A DNA stretch of 64,000 bases from Oryza sativa Japonica Group (GCF_034140825.1 NC_089037.1:8816001-8880000); one strand, 5' to 3'. Numbered from the stretch's first letter, positions 34,998 to 45,037 are shown. Translations and numbers: made by a program. Notes: generated by a model not told the origin, from the letters alone.

Positions 34998-37900
34998 TCA
35001 GCTTGTGCTTGCGGTGGTTCTCCAATTTTCCCCTGCATAAACACCGTCACTTCCAAGTTCTTCCTCTATTCTAAGCAGCTGCAGAGAAGATGAGCACGAT
35101 AATCAGAAACCATCCCATCGACAACAAAAGGCTATTGTACTATGACTTATCAATTTCTATAGCAGATGCCGGTGTGCAAATATGTGAATGGTAATGGTAT
35201 ATTTCAAAACCATAAAAGTTGCTCTGGCATGAATCTAACTAACCCAAAAAACAAACCTGATTGTATTTACTGAGACATTCTCCACGGCAAGGAGCACCCG
35301 CTTTGATCTGTCCAGCAGCAGCACCAACAGCCAAGTCAGCAATGAAAGAATCATCAGTGTCCCCGGACCTATGTGACACCATTACGCCCCAATGAGCATC
35401 CTTTGCCTGTCTCACAACCTCTATGGCTTCCGTGACAGTGCCTACTTGATTAGCCTGCATATCATACACAAGCACAATTCAGGTATATACTAAATGACCT
35501 TTGAGGTTGAGAGAGAAATCAGTGATCAAGGAAGATTCCAGAAAATAAATACTTCATACTTCATTTGCATGCAAATATCGTTTGCACCTCTATGTCTACA
35601 ACATGCTAAAAGTTAAAAAGTAAATTCCTCCAGTGGATAGTTAATCTTGAATTATTATCATATTAATTTATGTAAATGCCTATTCAAGTACTAAATGCCA
35701 AACGTGTGAATTGACTATTTGTATGCTAGCCTATTAACGATTGGTTTTCATTGCATTGTTTGTAAATGCCTTAGAAATCAACTCATATGACACAAAACTT
35801 GAACTATAATCAACACTGGAATGGCAGTGTCACTTAAATAAGATTCAAAGGGAGCACTGAGCGTCCCGGCACAAAGATGACAACAACTATTAATATAGTA
35901 ATATTAATTCCAAATCTTTCTTTCAGATGGTATTAATCTTGGATAGTTCCAATAATACGAGTAAGATGTTGCACAAAGTAGCTCTAATCAGTTTCGGTGC
36001 ATTAAAAATAGAAGTATAACTTATACTTCACCTTGAGAACAAGAGCATTGCAGGTATACTCATTTACTGCCCGCTTAATGCGTTCGGGATCTGACATCAA
36101 TAAGTCATCACCTACAACCTGAACAAATGTTATGTCATGAGATACTGAACAAGAAGAATAAAAGCTCAAAAGAACATATTAGCCACCTGGCACAGCTCTA
36201 GGGTGGTAAACTTCTTCGAATGCTCCCAGTCATCTTTATCAAAGGGCTGTTCGATTGAGACAAGTGGGTACTCTAGCGTATAATAAAGAAAAGGGGAAAT
36301 ATAAGCCTCATGAATGAAATCAAAAGATGTAACAAAAAGATTTTAATCCAGACATGTGATACCTGAACAAAGCTGGCTATAAATCTCAATCAAATCATCT
36401 GCAGTTTTGAAGCCCTGCCCTGATTTCTCTGCAAACTTGAACTCCATGTCATACTTATTTCCTGCACAAAATGCATGAATATAGCCAGAAATTTAGGTCA
36501 TCGATATATCAAAACAAACTAACCATAGCATACAACACATTCTAATTGCTGTTCAAGTTCTCTGCTTCTATGGTTCAAAGTTGTACGGTTAATATAAGCC
36601 ATTAGGTTGACGGCTGACCAGCAATACTGAATGGCATAATTCCACTGATGACACAAAGAAGAATGAATACTAGGTGGCCATGAAAAATAGTACTCCCTCC
36701 GTCCCAAAATATAACAATTTTTACCACTTAGGATTTGTTCCAAAATATAACAACTTCTCCACCAACATTCCCTTCCCAACCAATCACAACCCCTTCCTAT
36801 TCAATTTTACCTACTTTCTTAATAACCGTGCCCAACTCTAAAACTCTCTATATTCTGGGATAGAGGGAGTAAAATCAAGAGATGACACAAGAAGAGTGAA
36901 CAGAAATGCCATAGGTACATAAGCTGAAAAACATGGAAATAATGAAAAATGAGTTATCAACAGAGTCATGGATTTTCTCAAATAATAAGGAACTCTTTCT
37001 TTAATGCATGAGAGATCAGCAGAGAGCTTGTATTCGATCAATCAGATATCATTCACATGATTCTTTATTTGATCAAGGGAACTGCATATTAAACAATCAC
37101 ACAACCAATACCCAAGAAATCACTCTTTCTATCCTTACCCATGCAAAAATCGGTAGCGGCGACATCAATTGCTAGCTTGATCCTTCCATTATATCCAGCT
37201 CTATTTATTGCCTCAATGACAAGATCCAAGCCTTCGGTTATGCTGAACATTGACCCAACGGATACGGCACATTGATATCAATATGCAGGTGACCAAAAGG
37301 GAAACAATAATAGAACCACAAAAAGGTACAGACGATTCCTTACTTGCCTGGAAATATTTGGAGCAAATCCACCATCATCACCTATGTTGCAGCTGTTTGA
37401 ACCATATTTCTCCAAGATGATATCCTATCAAATCAATTGGTAAGAAGCTATTCACGAAGATAGTAAGCTTCTCTTCGCACTATAAAAACAAAATTTTGGA
37501 ACATCTGAAAGAATAAATTTATCTAAGGAGGAATCCACCCAAACAAATTAACACTAATCAGAGTGGACAGAAAGCTGAAAAGGGCATCAAAAGCAGAATA
37601 CAATGCCAGTTAAGTTTTGTGGACAGAATCTTAAACTATTTGAATAACAGGTTGGTCAACATATCAGAGTGGAGCAGATGCATGCCATGGGAAGGTAGGC
37701 CCAGCATGCAAGTTATAGTAGTCTAGTGATAGTACCTTCAGATGATGATATGTCTCAGAACCCATCTGCATTGCTTCTTCAAAGTTTTTGGCACCAACAG
37801 GAAGGATCATAATTTCCTATAAAGAAGCAACTTTACTTGCAGGTCTCAAAAAAAATATATGACAACATAGCAAGATGTTGATCTACCTGGACTATCTTAA

Positions 37901-39148
37901 CATGTTCCCAGAGAAAAAGAAAACTTCAAACAATGAAAGAAACATGGGAATAACAAATTTAAACTTTGCAGATTTCTTAATGGAATCTGCAGAAAAGAGT
38001 GATCCAGTAATTTGCAGAGAAATGTTGGCTAAGAAAGGTAATTCTACAGGTTTAGTGAGAATACTTGAATAGGGAGACTGTTTCCAGCATGTGTTCCTCC
38101 ATTAATGACTGTAATTGCAGGGATGGGAAGTGTCGTAGCGCTTTTCCCAACAAGTTCTGCTATATGCTTGTACAATGGAACCTGCACAGAAATAAGCAAC
38201 CAACTATAAGAATGCATTGCCATATCCAACACCTTCTTTTAACCCAGAACCGTGGTGATTTTATACAGAACTATTACCTCTTTTTCAGCAGCACCTGCTT
38301 TACAAGCTGCAATTGATACAGCCAACATAGAATTCACTCCAATCTCAGCCTACATGATGCAGTGTCAATAGTTATTAAAGCAGGACAATTACAAGCGATA
38401 GAAGCTGTACTGAGCTGGCTGCTACAAAGTTAGGCTTGACAGTAAAGTGAGATGGTAGTAAAGAGGAGTAGACATTAAAAAAAAATTATAGAAAACAACA
38501 CATCAATTATTTTCATCATTAAATCTACATGGAACAAACCAATGTTAAGAACTGTCATGTGGCTGATTATACAGATCGATCGACTGTTTGTGGTAAAGCA
38601 CAACCCTTGAATAATCTCTCATTATAACTCTCATCAAATAGAGCTCAGCAATGTAGGATCAGGTTAATTCCATAGAGTGAGAAGAGATATCGATTGGGGT
38701 TTTAGGGATTTACCTTGTGATGCGCCTTGTCCAAGTCCATGATGGCCTGGTCGATCTGCGACTGCTGCTGCGGATCCATTCCCACAAGCGCCTCCGACAC
38801 CTTGTCGTTGATCACCCGCACCGCATCGGCGACCGCCCTGGCGAGCAGCTTCCGCTTCTCGGCGTCCCTGACGGCGTCGGCGGCGGCGCCCTCGGGGGCG
38901 TCCGCGGCGGCCGCGGAGGCGCGGTGCACGGCCTTGTTGGTGTGGAGGCTGACCTCCACGGCGGGCTCCCCGCGGCCGTCGAGGATCTGGCGCGCCCGCA
39001 CGCTCGTGATCACGGCCGGCGCCGCCCGGCGCATGTGGTTGGAGATGAAGAGCACCGGGTCGGGGGCCTTGGCGCGGACCGCCGCGTTCACGGCCTCCTC
39101 GATCTTGCGCGACAGCAGGTGCTTCTCCAGGTACTCCTGCACCGACAT
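34998..39148 (-). CDS. ENO3: Cytosolic enolase of the ENO3 type
   Basis: An enolase (2-phosphoglycerate to phosphoenolpyruvate, glycolysis) of the divergent plant ENO3 class. Eleven exons, complement(join(34998..35078, 35257..35454, 36032..36118, 36187..36272, 36363..36461, 37139..37242, 37348..37424, 37736..37816, 38065..38181, 38278..38349, 38714..39148)), give 1437 nt and 478 residues. The start is chosen because [20 protein letters not shown] matches the ENO3-specific N-terminal extension; an upstream in-frame ATG at 39202 would add 18 residues. Catalytic and metal residues are seen in [65 protein letters not shown] and [12 protein letters not shown]. The first mobile loop (SGASTG...LRDGD in ordinary enolases) is replaced by an Ala-rich segment, so catalysis is doubtful. 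One intron uses a GC donor. Confidence 0.93.
36693..36869. mobile_element. Stowaway-like MITE in an enolase intron
   Basis: A 177-bp element with TA on both sides (36691-36692, 36870-36871). Ends are ctccctccgtcccaaaatat and the inverse tattctgggatagagggag. It lies in the intron between enolase exons 36363-36461 and 37139-37242, in opposite orientation to no particular splice signal. Confidence 0.82.
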
Positions 39149-39596
39149 GGCTGAGGCTGCGGCGGTGGCGGCGGCGTCCCGCGCTGCTCCTCCTCTCGCC
39201 ACGCTTCCCCCCTCTCTCTGGCTCTCTCCTCCCGCGCCCTCTGCCTCTGCTCGTCGGCTCGTCGCCTCCAGCTGCCGGGATCGCTAGGCCGTGGACATTG
39301 GCCGAACTCGAGGAAGGGGAGGCTCGAGACGAGAAGTCGAGAGTCCTCGGACCAGTGCGTGCGTTTGGGTAGGCGTGGGCCAGTTTCACGATGGGCCGGA
39401 GCCCATTTGTGTAAGCTTGTACCATGGGCTGAGTACACACTGTGTCTATGGGCCACTGACTAGGAGAAGCCCAGCCCGGTGGTCATTTCCTTCCCATTGT
39501 CTTCAAGGAAAAAAATCGGATCAAGCACTCCAATTTTGGACTGGAAGTTGCTGGATATCTCGAGTTTGGAAGCAGAGAATTAACTGCACTTGAGTC

Positions 39597-39646
39597 AGTC
39601 ACTGATATGTGGGCCCCATTTTACTATGGCCCACATATCAGTGACT
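39597..39646. repeat. Perfect 19-bp hairpin with TGGGCC core
   Basis: Arms agtcactgatatgtgggcc (39597-39615) and ggcccacatatcagtgact (39628-39646) are exact reverse complements around a 12-nt loop. Outside them, ttaactgc (left) and gcagttaa (right) extend the fold imperfectly. The arm ends in gtgggcc, the TCP-factor site II core common in rice promoters. Confidence 0.9.
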
Positions 39647-39846
39647 CAACTACACAGCAGTTAAGTCAGAGCATCCTTTCCCTCGAGTTTGTTCTGGACG
39701 ATTCGGGTCGTGCTGGTAACCTGAACTGTTCCGTTCGTAATCTACCGAGCCCAGAACCAAGTCCAGCATTTTCGAGTCTATCCAGGAATAGAAGAGAACT
39801 ATCGAGAAGCTGCTTTCCTCTCCATCCTTATCATTCCCCCGCCGCA

Positions 39847-39852
39847 TATAAG
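39847..39852 (+). promoter_or_regulatory. TATA box of the small heat-shock gene
   Basis: TATAAG in gccgcatataagaacgcc, 138 bases before the start codon, which leaves a leader of about 100 nt. Confidence 0.65.
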
Positions 39853-39984
39853 AACGCCATCCCCTCCTCGACAGATATCCAAGCAAAGCGAGAAAAGAAG
39901 CCAGCAATCGAAAGCCCAAGCTTCCAAAAATCCGCTTCCAATTCGCGAAACTACACTAGTCGTAAGCGCCAAATCCAACCGACG

Positions 39985-40470
39985 ATGTCGCTGATCCGCC
40001 GCAGCAACGTGTTCGACCCCTTCTCCCTCGACCTCTGGGACCCCTTCGACGGCTTCCCCTTCGGCTCCGGCGGCAGCAGCAGCGGCAGCATCTTCCCGTC
40101 CTTCCCGCGCGGCGCCTCCTCCGAGACCGCGGCCTTCGCCGGCGCGCGGATCGACTGGAAGGAGACGCCCGAGGCGCACGTGTTCAAGGCGGACGTGCCG
40201 GGGCTGAAGAAGGAGGAGGTCAAGGTGGAGGTGGACGACGGCAACATCCTGCAGATCAGCGGCGAGCGCAACAAGGAGCAGGAGGAGAAGACGGACCAGT
40301 GGCACCGCGTGGAGCGCAGCAGCGGCAAGTTCCTCCGCAGGTTCCGCCTCCCCGACAACGCCAAGCCGGAGCAGATCAAGGCGTCCATGGAGAACGGCGT
40401 GCTCACCGTCACGGTTCCCAAGGAGGAGGCCAAGAAGCCCGACGTCAAGTCCATCCAGATCTCCGGCTAG
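39985..40470 (+). CDS. HSP17.9A: Cytosolic class I small heat-shock protein (17.9 kDa type)
   Basis: An ATP-independent chaperone that forms oligomers and holds unfolding proteins in the cytosol under heat. Single exon, 161 residues. The N-terminal arm begins [20 protein letters not shown] and is followed by a Gly/Ser stretch. The alpha-crystallin domain spans about residues 52-145: [67 protein letters not shown] and the class I signature [12 protein letters not shown]. The C-terminal extension ends SIQISG with the I-x-I anchor. The absence of introns fits the class. The ATG at 39985 is chosen because it gives the canonical MSLIRRSN start. The specific name HSP17.9A (rice chromosome 3 cluster) is from memory of length and sequence. 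Confidence 0.95.
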
Positions 40471-40554
40471 GCATCGCCGGCGTGCCGCGTGCGCGACGGA
40501 GAGGAGCACGGCGGGGTTTTCGCTTTGGCCTGGTTTGTCTGTCGTGAAGGAGCA

Positions 40555-40561
40555 AATAAAA
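40555..40561 (+). terminator. Putative polyadenylation signal of the heat-shock gene
   Basis: AATAAAA lies 85 bases after the stop codon, a typical plant near-upstream element. Confidence 0.5.
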
Positions 40562-41073
40562 TCGGGTCCGGTTGAGTCCAGTGTGTGTCCGTGTCTGTCT
40601 TGAACAGTCGTGTGTCGCGTCGTGTCACTGGGTCAGTGTGTTGTTCCAGTGCGCCGTTCATCAGCCGATCAGCGTCTGTACCGGTCTTTTGCAACTAGTT
40701 AAGTGATGAATACTATAATCTGTTAATACGTGATCTGTCTGATGCATTCTGTGCTTTAATTTGATTGAGTTTGGGTATTACTACCTGACAAGATTAGAAA
40801 CCATACAAGCACCTTTCGAATTTCGTAACTCTCACTGGCGGATTTAACCCCTCTAGCCGCCAATGCTCGTTGCCGAAAACCTAAAGTTTTTTTATATGTT
40901 TTCAATGATTGAAGAGTTTTTCTTTAGCAATATATAGAATTCTGTTTTTTTTCAATGATTTAAAAATAGTTTTTCTTTAGTAAATGCTCTATATAGCTAG
41001 AGGCTAGGTTTGGGTTGGACTTTTTCTGTATCTATCTAAGATTATGGTAGCTTGCAGTGACTTTAGAATATTA
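40562..41073. other. Heat-shock gene 3' flank
   Basis: Probable 3' UTR end and AT-rich spacer up to the mariner element. A tttctttag motif with ttcaatgatt repeats twice (about 40905-40985). No gene seen. Confidence 0.45.
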
Positions 41074-41457
41074 CTCTCTCTGTTCCTTAATATAGGGCGT
41101 GGCTGTTGTAGTTGCAAAGACCAATAAAACCGTTTAAATATCAGTTACGCTGATTAATTCTCTCTGTTCGAAGAGCGACGTTTAGGTAGTTGCGCGGTAG
41201 ATACGCTAGCATTAACCATCATGCAGCGTGCGCTCGACCTGTACTTTCCGCGCGAATAGCCAGCATGCATGCAGATGCATTTTTGCTAGCGTGCTTTGCT
41301 CGCCTGGCATAACGCCATGTATGGATTGTTTTGATTCAAAAATTTGGAAAGCCCCATGCATGCATGCTTGATCGAAAATTTGGATGGCGCCATCAGCGAT
41401 AAAAAATGAATAGAAAATTTTCACTTGGCGCCACTATTTGCCAGCAAAATTTTCTCC

Positions 41458-41465
41458 TATAAATA
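41458..41465 (+). promoter_or_regulatory. TATA box of the mariner transposase gene
   Basis: TATAAATA in ctcctataaatatgggc, 64 bases before the transposase ATG at 41529 and inside the element, so the transposase carries its own promoter. Confidence 0.65.
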
Positions 41466-41528
41466 TGGGCAATGCACCACACATTTTTTTCCATCTCTCT
41501 TCTTTCCTCCCATGGTTCAACGTACGTA

Positions 41529-43413
41529 ATGGCTGGTTTTGATCTAAATCTACCCATCATCAATTGGGACGAAGTTGAGGATTTCGATGGAGATATATCT
41601 GATTTGAACTATGACTTTGTTTGGGATTATGACAATGAAGGTGTTCATAGGAGCTTCTTCTCTTGCTTTGTCTTCTTTTTTTTCTTGTGCATGTGTGACT
41701 ATAATTTTGTTTCAACGCACAGATGGTGAAGATGGCAATGGCCGCGGCAGTGGCAACGACGGTGGCTGCGACGGCAGCGACGACGATGGCGGCGGCAGCG
41801 GCGGCGGCGGCGATGACGACGGTGGTGGCGACGACGGCGGCGGTGGCGGCGATCAAACCACCGATGGAGCAGTCGATGCAGGTAATACACGTTCATTTTC
41901 TTTTTGTTGCTGTGTCTTTTTGCTGCACGAGTTGAAGGCCTTTGCATGTACACATGCACAGTGCCATGCTTAAGCAAACTAGCCGATGCATGCCAACCAT
42001 AGTATAGCCTGCACGTTCTCAGCCATCATCCACCATGCATGTGTAGGTATCAATATCAAGAGGAGGAGACACTACCCTCCTGATATGAAACGAGCCATAT
42101 ATGCATTGTGTTTGGAGAGATCGGATCCTGGTATGATGAAGGAGGGAGTGACAAAGTCAGTTGCTACTGATATGGGGGTTCCATGGAGAGTTGTTCAGCA
42201 TGTATGGCGACATGGACAAATTGGAGGTGGAATTGAAGCTTTCGAATCGAAGAAGAAGAATAACTGTGGCCGCAAGAAACTTTCTTTTAACCCTGATGCC
42301 ATCAAAGATGTACCGCTTAGGCAACGCCGAACACTCCGTGACCTAGCTAACGCTTTGCATATGTCAAAAACCACATTGTTTAGGCGTTTGAAGGAAGGAA
42401 GGTTTAGGCGCCATACAAATGCCATAAAGTTCACCTTGACCGAAGATAACATGAAGGCCTGTGTGCAATTTTGCATACAAATGCTTGATAGCCAAAGCAT
42501 ACCGGACGAGCCAACTTTCAAATCTTTGTACAACATTGTGTATATAGATGAGAAATGGTTTTATAGGACAAAGCCGGACGAAAATTATTACTTGTCACTT
42601 GATGAACCGAACCCTCGAAGAAATGTGAAGAGCAAAAATTTCATTGATAAGGTTATGTTTCTAGCAGCGAAAGCCCGTCCAAGGTTTGATGAGTATGGCG
42701 AATGTACATTTGATGGAAAAATTGGGATTTTTCCCTTCACTTACTGGGAGGCAGCCAAGAGGAGTAGTCGCAGTAGGGAGAGGGGTAAGTTGTTTAATTA
42801 TGCTTAGTTACTCCACATATGACAACTCTACTAATTTTGTTTAATTGCATGATTTAATACAGGAACCATGGAGCTCAAGGCCATGACATCTGTCACGAGG
42901 GACATTATCCGGAACTATCTCATTGAAAAGGTTTTGCCGGCCATCAAACATAAATGGCCTAATGAGGAACGAGGACTTCCAATATTCATCCAACAAGACA
43001 ATGCAAAGACCCATATTGCAGTTGATGATCCTGCATTTTTAAGTGTTGCACAAGAAGATGGGTGGGATATACGACTTACATGTCAACCACCAAACTCTCC
43101 AGATCTTAATGTTTTGGATTTAGGTTTTTTTGCAGCATTGCAGTCATTGTTTCAGAAGTCATCTCCATCAAACATCGAAGAAATTGAGACAAATGTGATC
43201 AAAGCATATGAAGAATATCCGGCGAATAGATCGAATCATGTGTTTCTTACTCTACAAGGGTGCATGAGAGAGATTATGCTTGCAAAAGAAGGGCAGCACT
43301 ATGCAATCCCGCATATGAAGAAGAGATCATTAGAGAGAAATGGTCAACTTCCAATAAGGTTGCAATGTGATAAGCAAATTTATCTAGATGCGGTAGATTT
43401 CATCAATACATAG
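41529..43413 (+). CDS. Mariner-like (plant MLE) transposase, DD39D
   Basis: The cut-and-paste transposase of the element. Four exons, join(41529..41640, 41723..41881, 42047..42784, 42863..43413), sum to 1560 nt and 519 residues with no stop. The N-terminus MAGFDLNLPIINWDEVEDFD is followed by a Gly/Asp-rich low-complexity segment (about residues 39-90). The DNA-binding region starts RRRHYPPDMKRAIYALCLER and includes the helix-turn-helix segment TLRDLANALHMSKTTLFRRL. The catalytic triad is D258 (YIDEKWF), D382 (IQQDNAKTH) and D422 (LNVLDLGFF); the second and third Asp are separated by 39 residues, the plant MLE spacing. The exon 3/4 join falls in RERG-TMELKAM, at the position where plant MLE genes often have an intron. 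Introns and a full frame suggest coding capacity for an active enzyme. Confidence 0.93.
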
Positions 43414-43612
43414 TTAGGATATTTCTCTTGTAACTTTGCATCGTTCAACAATTAGCAAGAAAAAGAGGAGTATTCATGTTTGTTTTTCTCTGATCTTCAC
43501 GAAAAAGACATTGCATTAAATTGAATAGAACAATCAAGTGCATACACATTAGCTAAACCATCTAGCAATGACAACAAGCAGCAACATTGGCACTGATTAT
43601 ACCTCTAGTGAA

Positions 43613-44080
43613 TCAGTTGTTTTTTTCCTCGGCGTTAGTCTCCTCTAGTGAATCTGCAACAAATGTGTTGTTGGCCAGTGAGTCAACAACGTACCCAATG
43701 TTGTCAGAGTCAGTGAAACGATCGGCGCCGGCCAGTGAGTCGACCACGCTGCCCTCTCGGATTCCGGCATCCCCTGCCTTCTCTCCGTTGTCACCCTTGC
43801 CGTCGTCGGTGTTGCAACAGCGAACGAGCTCTGCTTGCGCTCGCAGCCGCATGCGAAGGGCATGCACACGGAGCGTACGAGCATGAGCGATATCCATCTG
43901 CGCCTCCTGCCGCATGCGGACGGCGGCGTCGCGGAGCACTCGGACACGGCCAAGCTCCACTTGAGCACGACGTCGCATGAGCACGGCGTGGAGACGAAGT
44001 GATCGCGCGCGGCCGAACTCCACCTGCGCCTGCTGCCGCATGAGTCGTGTAGATGCAATCTTCTCCTCTGTCGTCGCCAT
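43613..44080 (-). CDS. Antisense passenger ORF in the mariner element: 21-residue coiled-coil repeats
   Basis: A 155-codon single-exon frame from ATG at 44080 (context cgATGGcg), opening MATTEEKIASTR. Residues 13-89 are three full and one partial copies of a 21-residue unit, consensus LMRxxAQVELGRARxLRxHAV, for example LMRQQAQVEFGRARSLRLHA and RMRQEAQMDIAHARTLRVHA. Three heptads per unit predict a coiled coil. The acidic tail repeats VVDSLA (SVVDSLAG, YVVDSLAN, FVADSLEE). The unit resembles the helix before the C-terminal zinc-ribbon-like region of SGR5/LPA1-type INDETERMINATE proteins (MRQQAQ-ELxRAHALREHAV, from memory). It converges on the transposase gene with 199 bp between stops. Upstream are CT-rich tracts and ttttaaaaag (44188-44197). 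It may be real or a composition artefact; the repeat makes chance less likely. Confidence 0.6.
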   Translation of the reverse strand: MATTEEKIASTRLMRQQAQVEFGRARSLRLHAVLMRRRAQVELGRVRVLRDAAVRMRQEAQMDIAHARTLRVHALRMRLRAQAELVRCCNTDDGKGDNGEKAGDAGIREGSVVDSLAGADRFTDSDNIGYVVDSLANNTFVADSLEETNAEEKNN

Positions 44081-44816
44081 CGTCGGCATATGAAGTGTGA
44101 GCAGTGTCACAGAGGGGCGGTGTGTGCAGTGAGAGAGAGAGAGGAAGCAGTGAGAGCGAGAGAGAGAGAGGGGCCAGGAGCTGAGCTTTTTAAAAGCCAA
44201 ACCGAGTCATCAGTTAATTCTCTGCATGCATCTGCATGCATCAGTACAGGAGCCGAGGAGTACTCATCAATTCCTGCATGCACCGAGGAGTTGCCACCCT
44301 ATATTATGGAATCCAATTGAAAAGAAGTTACGCCCTATATTAAGGAACGGAGGGAGTACGACTGTAGTATAAATGGATGCTTAACAAGGTTAGAATTGCC
44401 TAAATATAGTCTCTGATGATCATTTTCTATGTTTTTAAGATAAACGGTTAAAATAGAAGCAGAAACTAGGAGTGTTTATGCTAGAGCTCCAGTTTACACG
44501 TTGGTTAAAAAATGTAAATAAATAGTACGAGTGCAAAATGTAAACAAAGTCTCTACTTTTGGTTAAAAAAAGTATGAGTTCTTATGCAGGGACTTCAGTT
44601 TACAGGTTTTTATATATATAAAAAAAACCAACGAGACAATGACCACACCTCAATTAGGGATAGTACAGTCAAAAAGATAAACATGAAGTGTAGTAAATTC
44701 AACACCTAAATACACTAAGCTATCAGGCGGTCAGGCCTAAAGCAAAGATAACAAAAGTACTAGAGAGTACTGTAGGGATGTCAGCCCACTCTTCATGATT
44801 TCAGCCATCAGGGCCT

Positions 44817-45017
44817 TTAGGAGCTGTTGTTAAGTATGATGCAGAAGGTTCCTCCGTTGTAGAAGAAATCACGAGAGGTGTTCATAATTTTGTTCCTAAA
44901 AATCATATCATTCCTAACATTGGAAAGGTCCCAACAAGCCTTCGCAAGTAAACCTAATATTTGCTTTTTCAATAATTTAACATCCCCAATGTTTGGCTTA
45001 GTTGTGAAATAAGTCAA
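44817..45017 (-). pseudogene. Possible LINE reverse-transcriptase tail fragment
   Basis: The minus strand reads KKQILGLLAKACWDLSNVRN followed by DMIFRNK. The pattern W-x-L-x-x-x-R-N-D-x-x-F resembles the zf-RVT tail of plant LINE ORF2 (compare 7937-8146). It is short and isolated, so a low-confidence call. Confidence 0.35.
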
Positions 45018-45037
45018 ACATCATATTGCAAACCAGA

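Larger units (their letters stand above)
39149..39984. promoter_or_regulatory. Divergent promoter between ENO3 and the small heat-shock protein
   Basis: The start codons are 836 bp apart and point outward. The enolase side (39149-39300) is GC- and CT-rich. The middle holds a perfect 19-bp inverted repeat at 39597-39646. The heat-shock side has a TATA box at 39847-39852 and GAA/TTC-rich stretches, including attcgcgaaa (39941-39950), a tail-to-tail nTTCnnGAAn pair. The upstream in-frame extension of the heat-shock ORF to 39607 is leader sequence. Confidence 0.7.
41074..44356. mobile_element. Complete mariner-like element (Osmar type) with two genes
   Basis: A 3283-bp Tc1/mariner DNA transposon. 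The terminal inverted repeats are about 27 bp with 2 mismatches: ctctctctgttccttaatat (left) and, inverted, ctccctccgttccttaatat (right), both followed by agggcgt. TA target duplications are at 41072-41073 and 44357-44358. Inside are an open four-exon DD39D transposase (41529-43413, +) and a convergent 155-codon ORF (43613-44080, -). Subterminal zones on both sides contain clusters of GCATGCA. Plant MLEs mobilise Stowaway MITEs, and this element's termini have the same CTCCCTCC start. With intact ends, target duplication and transposase frame, it looks whole and probably young. Confidence 0.93.

Noticed and set aside
38664-39440. Long open frames on both strands over enolase exon 1 (including 186 codons on the plus strand)
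   Set aside because: GC-rich shadow frames of the real ENO3 exon; no family resemblance and no splice support.
39607-40470. A 287-codon open frame covering the small heat-shock gene
   Set aside because: The first 126 codons lie upstream of the canonical MSLIRRSN start and span the TATA box and hairpin; they are promoter and leader, not protein.
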